DNA of 64,000 nt from JALZKA01 sp963721645 (GTDB taxonomy: Bacteria > Actinomycetota > Thermoleophilia > Solirubrobacterales > 70-9): contig CAVRJK010000002.1 of assembly GCA_963721645.1 (NCBI GenBank), forward strand, positions 496,001-560,000, written 5' to 3'. Position 1 is the stretch's first letter. Every line of letters begins with the position of its first letter. Made by a program: the position numbers and the translations under genes. This document shows positions 32,231 to 40,737 of this stretch, piece after piece. The notes below the pieces were generated by a model that was given only the letters and a program-made list of their open reading frames with translations, was not told where the DNA came from and did no database searches.

Positions 32231-33323
32231 TTGACGCCGGAGCGCTTGGCCCGACTACGGGTTCGGTCGCAGCTTCTGGCCAGTCCTGCCCGTAACGCCT
32301 CGCCGGCCGACGTGGTCGGCGCGATCGCGGGCGCGCAGTCGCAGGATCCGAGCCCCGGGCGCCATCAGATCAGGGTGCGCTCGGCAGGCCTTGACAGCTG
32401 ACGACGTGGAGACCGCGAGGCTCGAGGAGCGCTCGATCATCCGCCACTGGGTCATGCGGACGACGGTGCACCTGTTCCCGGTCGAGGATTTCGGTTGGCT
32501 AACGCCGCTGTTTTCCGAGCGGATCGTGTCCTGGTCCATGCGGCGACTGGAAGTCCTTGGGCTCACCGCGCGGGAGCGCGATAGCGCTCTCGCCGCGATC
32601 AGGAAGGCCGTCCAGCGCGAGGGGTCGATCAGCCGGTCCGATGCGATGGACGTCGCGGCGAGCACCGGCATCGAGGTCGATGTCGAGAGGCGAACGCACC
32701 TCTCGGTCATCACGGTGGTGGGGGGGACGGCATGCATCGGCCCGCAGATGGGGCGGAGCGGTGCTTTCGTGGATACCCGCGAGTGGATCGGCGAGTTTGA
32801 GACTCCGCCCCGAGAGGACTGCCTGGCTGAGCTCGCGCGCCGCTACTTCGCCGCGTTCGCGCCCGCCACGGAGCACGATTTCGCCAAGTGGTCCGGGCTC
32901 CCGCTGGGTGAGTGTCGTCTAGGCATGAGCAGGATCGGAGACGAGATCGAACAGCTTGGCTCTTCAAAGCAGGCTCTGTTCGTCAAGAGGGGCTTCGACG
33001 CGCGCGTCCCAGCTTCGCCCGTCGTGCGCCTGCTTCCGGCCTTCGATACGTACCTGATGGGCTACGCAAGTCGATCGCACGCGGTGGACGAGGCGGGGGA
33101 GAAGGTGGTCCTGCCTGGTGGCGGCATCTTGCGGCCCACCATATGTGTGGACGGCCGCTTCGTCGGCACCTGGTCTCGTAAGAGCACGAAGAAGAAGCTC
33201 ACCGTGGCGCTCCAGCCGTTCGATCGTCTGGACGACAGGTGGCGGCCGGCGATCGAGGCCGAGGTGGCGGACATAGCCCGATTCGACGGATTCGCCGAGT
33301 CCGGCGTCACCGGCTCGGCATAA
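32231..33323 (+). pseudogene. Winged helix DNA-binding domain protein (YcaQ/AlkX-like group), frameshifted
   Basis: The frame from TTG 32231 reads LTPERLARLRVRSQLLASP then GAIAGAQSQDPSPGRHQIRVRSAGL and stops at TGA 32399-32401. The second frame from ~32391 continues as LTADDVETARLEERSIIRHWVMR to 33323. Family proteins run straight from RxRSxGL into TADDVxxARLEER, so the two pieces are one gene with a single extra base near 32389-32392 (GGCCTTGACAGC instead of GGCCTGACAGC). The intact protein would be ~363 aa with several winged helices and WxMRGTxHL-like and LLPAFDTYLMGY motifs. Relatives unhook DNA crosslinks or are uncharacterised. It may be a decayed gene or an assembly error. Confidence 0.8.
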
Positions 33324-33369
33324 TCCTCCGCCGCCCTCTTCAAGGAAACCCCCGAAAGAAACCAGGAGC

Positions 33370-33921
33370 ATGAGCGAAGAAACCCATGAGCTGACCACCG
33401 ACCAAGCCGAGCGCGAGGCATCCGGCGCCCACGCCTATGGCCGCTATCTCGAGGAGTTCGAGGTCGGTGCCGTCTACAAGCATTGGCCCGCGAAGACCGT
33501 GACCGAGTCGGACGATCACCTCTTCTGCCTGATCACGATGAACCACCACCCGCTTCATCTGAACGATGTCTACGCCGGGCAATCCCAGCAGGGTCAGAAC
33601 GTGGTCGTCGGCCCGCTCGTCTACTCGCTGGCCCTGGGCATGTCCGTCTCGGACGTCTCGGGCAAGGCGATCGCGAACCTCGCCACCGAGGACCTGTCGC
33701 ACCCCAACCCGGTTTTTCACGGTGACACGCTCTTTTGTGAGTCGGAGGTCCTGGAGGTACGCCCCTCGAAATCGAAGGGCGACCGCGGGGTCGTGAAGGT
33801 CCACACGAAGGTCTTCAAGCAGACAGGTGACCTGGTCGCCGAGTTCAAGCGCGCCGTTCTCATCCCTCGCAAAGTTCACGCGGATCAAGCGGGGGCTGAA
33901 GCCGAGGGTCCGGTCGAGTAG
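33370..33921 (+). CDS. MaoC-like hydratase, probable mesaconyl-CoA hydratase type
   Basis: A 183-aa protein, a single MaoC hotdog domain. CAGGAG precedes ATG 33370. Key parts are YGRYLEEFEVGAVYKHWPAKTVTESDDHLFCLITMNHHPLHLND (hydratase 2 motif with Asp and His), NVVVGPLVYSLALGMSV, NPVFHGDTLFCESEVLEVRPSKSKGDRGVV and a strand-rich end. From memory it is close to the ~165-aa MaoC protein of the Streptomyces ccr-ecm cluster, which interconverts mesaconyl-CoA and beta-methylmalyl-CoA. That reaction links the methylsuccinyl-CoA dehydrogenase and malyl-CoA lyase also found here. Substrate assignment is by homology and context. Confidence 0.85.
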   Translation: MSEETHELTTDQAEREASGAHAYGRYLEEFEVGAVYKHWPAKTVTESDDHLFCLITMNHHPLHLNDVYAGQSQQGQNVVVGPLVYSLALGMSVSDVSGKAIANLATEDLSHPNPVFHGDTLFCESEVLEVRPSKSKGDRGVVKVHTKVFKQTGDLVAEFKRAVLIPRKVHADQAGAEAEGPVE

Positions 33922-33940
33922 GCCGCGCCGGGGTAGTGGC

Positions 33941-34309
33941 GTGAGCGACGTGCCGGAGCTGATCGAGGCAGAGGACGACGGCGTTCTGCCCCTGATTGCC
34001 AGGCTCGGCGCCGAGCCGCCACGCTTCTTTTTGAAGTCCGGACGGGTCGGAGGCGCGGAGGGTGAGCGTGGCTCGGTCGCGATCGCGCCCGAGCATGGCG
34101 ATGCGGCGCTTGCGGCCGCGACATCGCCGGGTGCGCGGTGGGAACTCGACCCGGACCTGGGGGTCGAACTGCTCGTCTCAGGCGCCGATGGAGTTCAGGA
34201 AGGCATGCTTATCCCGCGCTTCCTGTACCGGCGGGCCGACCGAATCTATGAGTACGCAGCTGCTGTTCCCGAGGCCAAGAGACGATTTGAGGCGATGCTC
34301 GGCACGTGA
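33941..34309 (+). CDS. Conserved hypothetical protein (122 aa)
   Basis: I take GTG 33941 (VSDVPELIEAEDDGVLP) as the start; the open frame begins further upstream inside the MaoC gene. No domain is recognised. The sequence is acidic at first, then GLEPPRFFLKSG-like strands (EPPRFFLKSGRVGG) and a helical end (DRIYEYAAAVPEAKRRFEAML). There is no signal peptide or membrane helix. It follows the MaoC gene by 19 nt, so the two may share a transcript. Confidence 0.55.
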   Translation: MSDVPELIEAEDDGVLPLIARLGAEPPRFFLKSGRVGGAEGERGSVAIAPEHGDAALAAATSPGARWELDPDLGVELLVSGADGVQEGMLIPRFLYRRADRIYEYAAAVPEAKRRFEAMLGT

Positions 34310-34392
34310 TGCCGTAACCCGGACCGATGTTCGAGGCTGCAGGACCGCTTCCGTTGTAAAGGACGCACTCCTAAGCGCCGATTCATACCTTG

Positions 34393-35418
34393 ATGAGCTT
34401 CGGAGTCATCAAGGAAAGCCTGTTTCGCACGGGCGCCGACGACGTGCCGCAGATGTCGCGGGTTCTCGGCGTGCTCTACCTGTCGGGTGGGCTCCTCGTG
34501 CTCCTCTCGCTGCTCCTGCCACATCCTGAGAATGCATATGTCCCGGGCCTGTTCGGGATCGTCGGCGTCGGGCTCGGATTCGGGATCGTCGGCATCGTCT
34601 GGGCCCGACACGCACGGGCCTGGATGGTCCACGCCGTTCTCGCCGCAGGCACCTTGTTCATCTGCCTTGCGGAGTACGCGGCCGGGGTAGGTGCCGGCGT
34701 CTACTCGGCGATGTTCCTTTGGGTCGTCCTCATGGCAGCGAGCTTCTTTTCGCGGCAGGCCTTGATCGCGCAGGTCATCTGGGTCGTTGTCTCTTGGGGC
34801 GTGACCCTTGCGGCCCTCGACGAAGCGACGGGGTTCTCGTCGATGACGAGGTGGATACTCGGCAGCCTTGTCCTGATTGTCGCGGCGACGGTTATGAGCG
34901 AGATAATCGCGGGGCGCAGGGCAACGGAGGAGGAGCGCGAGCGCCTCCAGCGCGAGCTCGTCCATATGGCCCACCACGATCCACTCACCGGGGTTGCCAA
35001 TAGGCGCCTCTTCGAGCAGGAGTTGCCCCGCGAGCTGGCTCGGGCAGACCGGCGTGGAACGTCGCTTTGCGTGCTCGCGCTGGACCTCGACCACTTCAAG
35101 GTCTATAACGACCGGCAGGGCCATGTCGCGGGGGACCGCCTACTCAAGTCCACCGCCAGCGCCTGGTCGCATGCGCTGCGCGAGGTGGACCTCCTCGCAC
35201 GCCTTGGCGGCGACGAGTTCGTCGCGATCCTTCCCGAGTGCACGCCCGTCGAGGCCAAGCGCGTCGCGGCGAGGCTCACGGCGGGCGTCCCGCTCGATCA
35301 AACGTCTTCTACCGGTATCGCCTGCTGGGACGGCCGCGAGTCTGCCGAGGCCCTCCTGGGTCGCGCCGACAAGGCGATGTACGCGGCGAAGTCAGACCCT
35401 GCGCGCGCCACGCACTGA
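34393..35418 (+). CDS. Membrane-bound diguanylate cyclase (GGDEF)
   Basis: A 341-aa protein from ATG 34393; a TTG lies one codon earlier. The N-terminal half has about six hydrophobic helices (residues ~20-165), a membrane sensor without a named family. A linker helix (RATEEERERLQRELVHMAHHDPLTG) leads to the GGDEF domain. The active-site motif GGDEF is at residues 272-276, and REVD five residues before it is a canonical RxxD inhibitory site for product binding. DLDHFKVYND carries the metal and base contacts. It makes cyclic di-GMP from two GTP and is probably feedback-controlled. No receptor is evident nearby. Confidence 0.93.
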   Translation: MSFGVIKESLFRTGADDVPQMSRVLGVLYLSGGLLVLLSLLLPHPENAYVPGLFGIVGVGLGFGIVGIVWARHARAWMVHAVLAAGTLFICLAEYAAGVGAGVYSAMFLWVVLMAASFFSRQALIAQVIWVVVSWGVTLAALDEATGFSSMTRWILGSLVLIVAATVMSEIIAGRRATEEERERLQRELVHMAHHDPLTGVANRRLFEQELPRELARADRRGTSLCVLALDLDHFKVYNDRQGHVAGDRLLKSTASAWSHALREVDLLARLGGDEFVAILPECTPVEAKRVAARLTAGVPLDQTSSTGIACWDGRESAEALLGRADKAMYAAKSDPARATH

Positions 35419-35435
35419 ACGCGCTCGGCCCTGAG

Positions 35436-35441
35436 TAGCGT
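35436..35441 (+). promoter_or_regulatory. -10 box (TAGCGT), leaderless
   Basis: It ends 8 nt before GTG 35450. Confidence 0.35.
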
Positions 35442-35449
35442 CCACGGGC

Positions 35450-36055
35450 GTGGACGTGATCGAGATCGAAACTCCCCATGGCCCGGCACGGGCGCACGTC
35501 GATGCGCCGGATGGTGCTCGCGGCCTTCTGGTGCTCGGGCACGGTGCGGGTGGAGGGGTAGGAGCGCCGGACCTCGTCCGTGCCGAAGCTGAGGCGCGAG
35601 GCCTCGGTGCAGCGACCGCCCTCGTCGAGCAGCCGTACCGGGTTGCCGGGAAGAAGGCGCCCGCCCCTGCGAAGCAGCTTGATGCGGCGTGGATCGCGGT
35701 CGTCGCGCACCTGCGCGGTCTTGGGGTTTCCGGCGGACCGGTGGTAACGGGTGGGCGCTCCTCTGGAGCTCGTGTCGCGTGTCGGACAGCGGCGGAGTCG
35801 GGCGCCGGCGCCGTCCTTTGCCTCGCCTTCCCAGAGCACCCACCTGGAAAGCCCGAGAAGTCGCGCCAGGAAGAGCTCGACTCGGTCGAGGTGCCGGTCC
35901 TCGTCGTCCAGGGGAAGAGCGATCCATTTGGAATGCCAAAGGGCGGTCGGGGCAAGGAGATCGTCGCCGTCGCCGGGAATCACGGCCTCAAGTCCGACCT
36001 GGATTCAGTCGGTGAGGCGGTGGCCGCCTGGCTTCTGAAAATCCTGGCTGGCTGA
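35450..36055 (+). CDS. Alpha/beta hydrolase (Tex30/KANSL3-like group)
   Basis: A 201-aa compact alpha/beta hydrolase. GLLVLGHGAGGGVGAPDL gives the oxyanion-hole HG. The nucleophile elbow is GGRSSGARVACR, with Ser in the second position (GRSSGA). The acid is in VLVVQGKSDPFG and the His in AVAGNHGLKSD, close to the C-terminus. All triad members are present. This small group lacks a lid and its substrates are not established. It is cytoplasmic, with no signal peptide. Confidence 0.85.
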   Translation: MDVIEIETPHGPARAHVDAPDGARGLLVLGHGAGGGVGAPDLVRAEAEARGLGAATALVEQPYRVAGKKAPAPAKQLDAAWIAVVAHLRGLGVSGGPVVTGGRSSGARVACRTAAESGAGAVLCLAFPEHPPGKPEKSRQEELDSVEVPVLVVQGKSDPFGMPKGGRGKEIVAVAGNHGLKSDLDSVGEAVAAWLLKILAG

Positions 36056-36093
36056 CCAGAGGTTGTCGGTTGCGCTTCGCCTGAAGGCAGGTA

Positions 36094-36099
36094 TAGGTT
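36094..36099 (+). promoter_or_regulatory. -10 box (TAGGTT), leaderless
   Basis: It ends 7 nt before GTG 36107. Confidence 0.35.
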
Positions 36100-36106
36100 C
36101 AGCTGC

Positions 36107-36559
36107 GTGAGGGGAGACTCACGACTTTTCGGCGCCGCAGTGGCGCTCGTCGGGCTTGCCGTGCTTCTTGGAAGTGCGGTCGCGCCCGCAACCGCAGGGA
36201 AGCAGAAGAAGGGCCCCAAGATCGTCTACGCCGAGTTTGGCGAGAACCCCGCGAACGAGTCGGAGTACCGGTTCCGTGTCGGCGCGATTCGCTCCACCTC
36301 GGTAATGGTCAAGCTCAGGGAGAGCCCGCATGAGGGCCAGACGACCGGTCCCAAGGAAACCCTCCAGCTTTCGAAGGCGGGCGGAAGCAAGACAAGGCCC
36401 GAGGTCTGGACGGCGACCACCTCACAGGCGCGGGCTGCACCGTGTTACCGCGCGGCCTACATAGCGAAGAGTGCAAAGGGTCGCCACTCGCTCGTCTACC
36501 GGCTCTGCATTTTCGGGCACGGCGGCGGGACGAGATCGGCCCGCGTCTCGACCTGGTAG
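36107..36559 (+). CDS. Exported protein of unknown function (150 aa)
   Basis: A signal peptide spans residues ~1-31 (FGAAVALVGLAVLLGSAVAPATA). The mature ~120 residues look beta-rich and Ig-like: IVYAEFGENPANESEYRFRVGA, TSVMVKLRES, SLVYRLCIFG. Two cysteines (APCYRAAY and RLCIFGHG) could form a disulfide. It resembles small Ig-like domains of secreted Thermoleophilia proteins, with no named family. It is convergent with the LLM gene, 6 nt apart. Confidence 0.65.
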   Translation: MRGDSRLFGAAVALVGLAVLLGSAVAPATAGKQKKGPKIVYAEFGENPANESEYRFRVGAIRSTSVMVKLRESPHEGQTTGPKETLQLSKAGGSKTRPEVWTATTSQARAAPCYRAAYIAKSAKGRHSLVYRLCIFGHGGGTRSARVSTW

Positions 36560-36565
36560 CCGGCG

Positions 36566-37543
36566 TCAGCCGATCAGGTCGGCGACGGCCTCGAGGGCTT
36601 CATCGAAGCCCGAGCCGGGGATGCCGCCGATGCAGGGCGAGGTAGCGCCCGCGTCCGCGTACTCGGTGACCTTGGCGCGAGCCTCGTCGCCCGTCCCGAT
36701 CCCGGCCAGGGACGCGAGCAACTCGTCCGACAGGCCTGCCAGCGCGCGCGGCACGTCGCCCGCCGCCATCCCATCATCGAAGGCAGCGAGGTCGGCTCCG
36801 AACCCCGAGCGCTCGAGCATGGCGCGGTAGAAGGGAAGCGAGGCGTACGGGATCAAGTCCTTGCGGAACGCGTTGCGCGCGGCGTCCGGATCATCGGTGA
36901 CGGCCGTAGGCACGGCGGCGACGATGTCGAACCCCTCCATGGTCTTGCCGGCACGCTCGCGGCCCTTCGTGACCTCGGGGATCACCGTCTCGCGAATGTA
37001 GTCCGGATTGCAGAGCCAGAGCATCACGCCTTCGGCCAGCTCGCCGGCCAGCTGGAGCATGTTGGGTGAAAGGGCTGCGATGTAGATCGGAAGCTGGGGG
37101 CGGGGTGGGTAGCCCATGAAGGCGAACTTCGTGTTGAAGAACTCACCTTCGGGTGGCGTCTCGCCGTCAAGGATCGCGCGGCAGATGCTCGCGTACTCGC
37201 GCATCTGGGTGACGGGCTTTGAGATCTTTGAGTCGAACCAGTTCTCGACGGTCACCTTGTGAGACACGCCGAGGCCCAGGACGAACCGCCCCTCCGAGAT
37301 CTCGTCGATCGTCGCGGCGGTCTGCGCGCACGACGCGGGCGTGCGCGAGAAAATCGGCAGCACGCCGGTGCCGAGACGGATCCTCTCCGTGACGGTCGCG
37401 TACCTGGTCAGCACCGTCAGCGAGTCGCGACCGGCGATGTGGGTGGTGTAGACGGACTCGTATCCGAGCGACTCGGCGAGCCTCACGCGATCGAGCGCGG
37501 GGCCCAGTTCCTTGCCGGTTCCGATGAACGTGCCGATGCCCAC
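36566..37543 (-). CDS. LLM-class (luciferase-like) F420-dependent oxidoreductase
   Basis: A 325-aa TIM-barrel protein. Typical parts are LAESLGYESVYTTHIAGRDSLTVL, TERIRLGTGVLPIFSRTPA, ATIDEISEGRFVLGLGVSHK, PPRPQLPIYIAALSPNMLQLAGELAEGVMLW and the C-terminal TSPCIGGIPG. Actinobacterial members of this group use reduced coenzyme F420 rather than FMN, and the F420 biosynthesis genes at 56-62 kb fit. The substrate is unknown. The GTG at 37543 lies 6 nt after TAGGAT (37555-37550 on the minus strand), so the transcript is probably leaderless. Confidence 0.85.
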   Translation of the reverse strand: MGIGTFIGTGKELGPALDRVRLAESLGYESVYTTHIAGRDSLTVLTRYATVTERIRLGTGVLPIFSRTPASCAQTAATIDEISEGRFVLGLGVSHKVTVENWFDSKISKPVTQMREYASICRAILDGETPPEGEFFNTKFAFMGYPPRPQLPIYIAALSPNMLQLAGELAEGVMLWLCNPDYIRETVIPEVTKGRERAGKTMEGFDIVAAVPTAVTDDPDAARNAFRKDLIPYASLPFYRAMLERSGFGADLAAFDDGMAAGDVPRALAGLSDELLASLAGIGTGDEARAKVTEYADAGATSPCIGGIPGSGFDEALEAVADLIG

Positions 37544-37549
37544 CGGGCC

Positions 37550-37555
37550 ATCCTA
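37550..37555 (-). promoter_or_regulatory. -10 box (TAGGAT, minus strand), leaderless
   Basis: It ends 6 nt before GTG 37543 of the LLM oxidoreductase gene. Confidence 0.35.
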
Positions 37556-37636
37556 CGCCGAGCAGCGAGTGGGCTTATGATCGGCTGGAAAGTGGAGGCC
37601 CGGGGGGCATCCAACGACGAACGATCGGAGGACGGA

Positions 37637-38014
37637 ATGGGCTTCATGGACAAGATGAAGGACGCGGCCAAGCAGGCTCAGGAAGGCGCGAGCAAGATGG
37701 GCGAGGCAGCAAAGGAGGGCATGTCGCCGACCACCTTCGGCACTGCGCAGGACATCAACCGGATCGGGCACGAAGGCATCGAGACGAAGGCGATCTTGAA
37801 GTCGCTTGAGGCCCAGGGTGGCGCGAAGCTCGGCGGCGGCACCGAGTACGTGTTGCAGATCGAAGTCCATCCCGAAGGCGGCGAGCCGTATCCCGCGACG
37901 ATCACCCAGCAGCTGATCGAGCAATCGGCCGATCACTACAAGCAGAACATCGGCGGCGAGATCAAGGTGAAGGTCGACCCGTCGGATCCGTCGAAGATGG
38001 TTCTTTGGGGCTAG
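37637..38014 (+). CDS. Conserved hypothetical protein (125 aa)
   Basis: The start at ATG 37637 is set by GGAGGACGG just upstream; the open frame extends far back but is not coding. The first ~30 residues are an amphipathic Lys/Ala helix (MGFMDKMKDAAKQAQEGASK), like the starts of small membrane-associated or CsbD-like proteins. The rest is a small alpha/beta domain (INRIGHEGIETKAILKSLEAQG, GTEYVLQIEVHPEGGEPYPA, KVKVDPSDPSKMVLWG). It is common as 'hypothetical' in actinobacteria. The ending 'VDP.DP..M.LWG' looks like an OB-fold-type edge strand also seen in DUF3592/SHOCT-linked proteins. The function is unknown. Confidence 0.7.
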   Translation: MGFMDKMKDAAKQAQEGASKMGEAAKEGMSPTTFGTAQDINRIGHEGIETKAILKSLEAQGGAKLGGGTEYVLQIEVHPEGGEPYPATITQQLIEQSADHYKQNIGGEIKVKVDPSDPSKMVLWG

Positions 38015-38065
38015 TGTCTGACGCGTCGCCGAGCGGCGGCGCGAGAAGTAGGTGCATCTAAGAGG

Positions 38066-38575
38066 TTGGACGCTCACTTCGAGATAACGACCGCGCTGGC
38101 GGCCCCGGCCGAGGAGGTCTGGGCAGGCGCGGTCGATCCCGGCGGGATCAACCGAGAGCTCGGACCATGGGTGTCGATGACGATGCCGAAGAGCTTTCGG
38201 CCCGGCATGACCATCGACGATGTCGAGCTGGCTGTGCCGGTCGGCAGGAGCTGGATCAAGTTCGCCCGGATCCCGGTGGACTACGACGACCTCTGCCTGG
38301 TCGAACGCGGGCCCGGTATGCGGTTCCTGGAGCGCTCGAAGCTGGGGAGCGCCCGGGTGTGGGAGCACGAGCGCGAGGTGCTGCCGACGGGGGAGGGGAC
38401 CTGCGAGATCACAGACCGCCTCGCGGTCGAGCTGCGCTCGCCGCTACGCGCGATCGGCGGCGGACGAATGGCGCCGCGGATAATCCGTGCGCTCTTCACT
38501 CACCGCCACAAGCGGCTTGCGGAGCGTTGGGGGTCTGGTCAGCCCGCTGCGAGCCCTAGGGGCACTGTGGATTAA
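38066..38575 (+). CDS. SRPBCC (START-like) domain protein
   Basis: A 169-aa protein from TTG 38066. The helix-grip pattern is visible: an N-terminal strand (DAHFEITTALAAPAEEVW), central strands (FLERSKLGSARVWEHEREVLP, CEITDRLAVEL) and a long C-terminal helix (PRIIRALFTHRHKRLAERWG). These folds bind hydrophobic ligands or act as cyclases or lipid carriers. TTG is a weak start, but no better one fits. The ligand is unknown. The 3' end touches the decayed secreted-protein gene on the other strand. Confidence 0.75.
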   Translation: MDAHFEITTALAAPAEEVWAGAVDPGGINRELGPWVSMTMPKSFRPGMTIDDVELAVPVGRSWIKFARIPVDYDDLCLVERGPGMRFLERSKLGSARVWEHEREVLPTGEGTCEITDRLAVELRSPLRAIGGGRMAPRIIRALFTHRHKRLAERWGSGQPAASPRGTVD

Positions 38576-39441
38576 GGGTCCCAGGAGTGCCCTGATCCGC
38601 TCCACCTGGACGAAACAGACCCGTCCCGGGGCAGAAGTTCGCCTCGCAGATCGTTGCCTGCCACGGACGCGAAGTCGGGATCAAGGCTCGCCGAGCGCCC
38701 AGCTGTGGTCGACGTGTAGACAGGGTGTCGAGGGCTGTCCCGTTGTGCACGAGGCTGATGGACCCAGCGGTGTTGACGACAGTCAGCGGCGGACAGTTCA
38801 CGCCGCCCGGCACGTCCGGGTCGGGGCTGGCGAGAGCCTGATCGCGCCAGGCGCCAACGAGCCGCCAGGGTGCAGCGGAGGGTGCCTCCCGTGTGGACCT
38901 CGACGCCGGCAAGATTCACGGTGTCGACGCTGACGTTCAGAATCTCGATCCACTCGCCGGATGCGTCGGGGACGTCATTCGGGTTGGCCATGAACTCGGT
39001 GATGACAAGGGCTCCGGCCGGCGGCCCCGTGTCCTCGTCATCGTCTTCCACGGTGCCAGTGGCCCGCTCATTGACGATCTTCGCGTTCGTAGCGCGGGTG
39101 AGCTCGACGCTGAAAGTTTCGGTCTCTTCGGCGACTTCATCGTCGAGCGTCGCGACCGAGACCGTAGTCATGGTCTTGCCCTTGCTGATCTTCACGATGC
39201 CGGAACCGGGGGTGAGGTCGTCAACACCGGCCGTGCCGGTCTCGACGATGTAATCGATCTTGATCGTCTTCTTGGCCTTCGAATCCGCCTTGACGCGAAA
39301 TTCGAGAGTCTCGCTTTCGGAAGCGGTCGCATTCTTGATGGAGACTTTCGGATCCTTCGCGAAGGCGTTGGCCGATGCAAAGAAGGAGAGTGCCAGTGCC
39401 AGCGCTCCGAGCGTGGTCCCTCGTGTGATCATCATCCGCAC
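38556..39441 (-). pseudogene. Secreted Calx-beta / lamin-tail domain protein, frameshifted
   Basis: GTG 39441 follows a TATCCT box (39453-39448) by 6 nt, so the start is VRMMITRGTTLG. A signal peptide (LGALALALSFFASANAFA) precedes a Calx-beta domain (ATASESETLEFRVKAD through ETETFSVELTRATNAKI) and a lamin-tail domain start (ALVITEFMANPNDVPDASGEW, NLAGVEVHTGG). After ~38890 the homology jumps between two frames: ALASPDPDVPGGVNCPPLTV and SISLVHNGTALDTL in one, YTSTTAGRSASLDPDFASV in the other, then CEANFCPGTGLFRPGGADQ in the first. That is three single-base shifts. It is either a decaying gene or an area of sequence error. The intact protein would be surface- or matrix-bound. Confidence 0.75.
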
Positions 39442-39447
39442 AAGGCG

Positions 39448-39453
39448 AGGATA
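39448..39453 (-). promoter_or_regulatory. -10 box (TATCCT, minus strand), leaderless
   Basis: It ends 6 nt before GTG 39441 of the Calx-beta/lamin-tail gene. Confidence 0.35.
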
Positions 39454-39479
39454 TACCCGAGGGCAAGCGCTTGAGGCGG

Positions 39480-40049
39480 TTAGTGCGCCTCGCCCGAGGC
39501 GTGCGCCGGCGGGCGCGACTCCTCGGCGAGTGATGTGATCTCGAGCGAGCCGCGCGCCGCGGTCTCGAGCACGTCGATCGCCTCGTCCTCGGTCCGCGCG
39601 TAAAGCTCGACAAGCAGGTGGACGATGATCCGCTCCTCGTCGTGTTTGTGGAAGCGGACGTGCGTAAAGAACTCGCGGGTGCCGGCGTCGCCGAAGGACG
39701 CATAGGTGAGGCTGTCGGCGGCCTCGGCGCCCGAGCAGGACTCGACCAACTCGCCGTCGACCGTGACGGTGCACGAGGCGACATAGGGCTTGCCGGCCAC
39801 CATCCGCTCCCAGCGCTCGCCGATCGAGACGACCCGACCCTCCTCGACAGTGAGGTGCGGCTGGTCGTGCATGCAGTCGAGGCACTGCACGACGGCCTCT
39901 TGTACCTCCTCGACGCGCTCAGCCGCTTCGCCGGTCTCCGGATCGACGCGCAAAATTGCGTCGTAGTGGACCTGCGCCTCCAGACGCTGAGACCAGCAGC
40001 GGTAGCAACGGAGCCATGCGTGGCGCTCCGTCTCCTGCGTCTCGTCCAT
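39480..40049 (-). CDS. Hypothetical protein with two CxxC pairs
   Basis: About 189 aa from ATG 40049 (MDETQETERHAWLRCYRCWSQ); upstream in-frame sequence is intergenic. CYRC near residue 15 and CLDC near residue 55 could bind one zinc ion as a split ribbon. The C-terminal half is alpha/beta (REFFTHVRFHKHDEERIIVHLLVELYARTEDEAIDVLETAA), rich in His and Glu. No named family is recognised. There is no signal peptide. A zinc-stabilised cytoplasmic protein is likely; the role is unknown. Confidence 0.65.
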   Translation of the reverse strand: MDETQETERHAWLRCYRCWSQRLEAQVHYDAILRVDPETGEAAERVEEVQEAVVQCLDCMHDQPHLTVEEGRVVSIGERWERMVAGKPYVASCTVTVDGELVESCSGAEAADSLTYASFGDAGTREFFTHVRFHKHDEERIIVHLLVELYARTEDEAIDVLETAARGSLEITSLAEESRPPAHASGEAH

Positions 40050-40161
40050 CAAGGGCCGAGCTCTCCCATCACCCTCCGAGCCTAGCGGCCCGCCCGGAAA
40101 TATTGCACCCTGGAACGGGCGCAACCTTCCTGGAAGGGTCGCCACGGCCAGCATCTGATTT

Positions 40162-40725
40162 TCAGGGCTTTAGATCGCCGGGCAACAACCCGTACATGAG
40201 CATGTCGCGACGCTCTCCCGCGATCCGCATGTAGGAGCGGAGGTGGCCCTCCTCGCGAAACCCGACCGACTCGGCGGTGGCACGCGAGGCAAGGTTTTCC
40301 ACCTCGATCGTCACCTCGACCCGGGCGAGCCGGAGTTCGTCGAACGCAAAGGCGCAGAGAAGCCTCAGCGACCGAGCGCCCAAACCCCTTCCGCGCGCTT
40401 CCGCAGCCAGCACGTATCCGGCGACGGCGCGCTCGGTCGCGCGGTTGATCTCGTGGAGCCCGATGGTGCCGAGCGGCTCGCCAGAGTGTGCATCGGCGAT
40501 CACCAGAGCCAAGTCCGATCCGGACGCCATCCCGGCCATCCCGCGGTGCAACCAGCCGCGTGTACCCGCTGCGTCCTGTCCCGTAGGAATCGTCGTCCAG
40601 CGGATGATCTCCGGATCCTGGACGAGGGCAGTGATGCGTTCAACGTCTGCATCCGAGCCGAGCCGAAGGTGAACGATGCCATCGGTGAGGCCCTCGATCG
40701 GCACCTCGATCGGCCGCGGGCTCAA
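40162..40725 (-). CDS. GNAT-family acetyltransferase (RimJ/RimL type)
   Basis: A 187-aa protein with a TTG start at 40725. RimJ/RimL-like pattern: VHLRLGSDADVERITALVQDPEI, then GTIGLHEINRATERAVAGYVLAAEARGRGLGARSLRLL (acetyl-CoA loop RGRGLG) and VTIEVENLASRATAESVGFREEG at the end of the fold. Relatives acetylate protein N-termini or small amines. The target is unknown. It lies 13 nt downstream of the ecm stop and probably in the same transcript. Confidence 0.85.
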   Translation of the reverse strand: MSPRPIEVPIEGLTDGIVHLRLGSDADVERITALVQDPEIIRWTTIPTGQDAAGTRGWLHRGMAGMASGSDLALVIADAHSGEPLGTIGLHEINRATERAVAGYVLAAEARGRGLGARSLRLLCAFAFDELRLARVEVTIEVENLASRATAESVGFREEGHLRSYMRIAGERRDMLMYGLLPGDLKP

Positions 40726-40737
40726 GGGTCTACAGGA

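Noticed and set aside
37259..37636. N-terminal extension of the 37637 gene
   Set aside because: The upstream part is the antisense of the LLM oxidoreductase gene; GGAGGACGG fixes the ATG at 37637.
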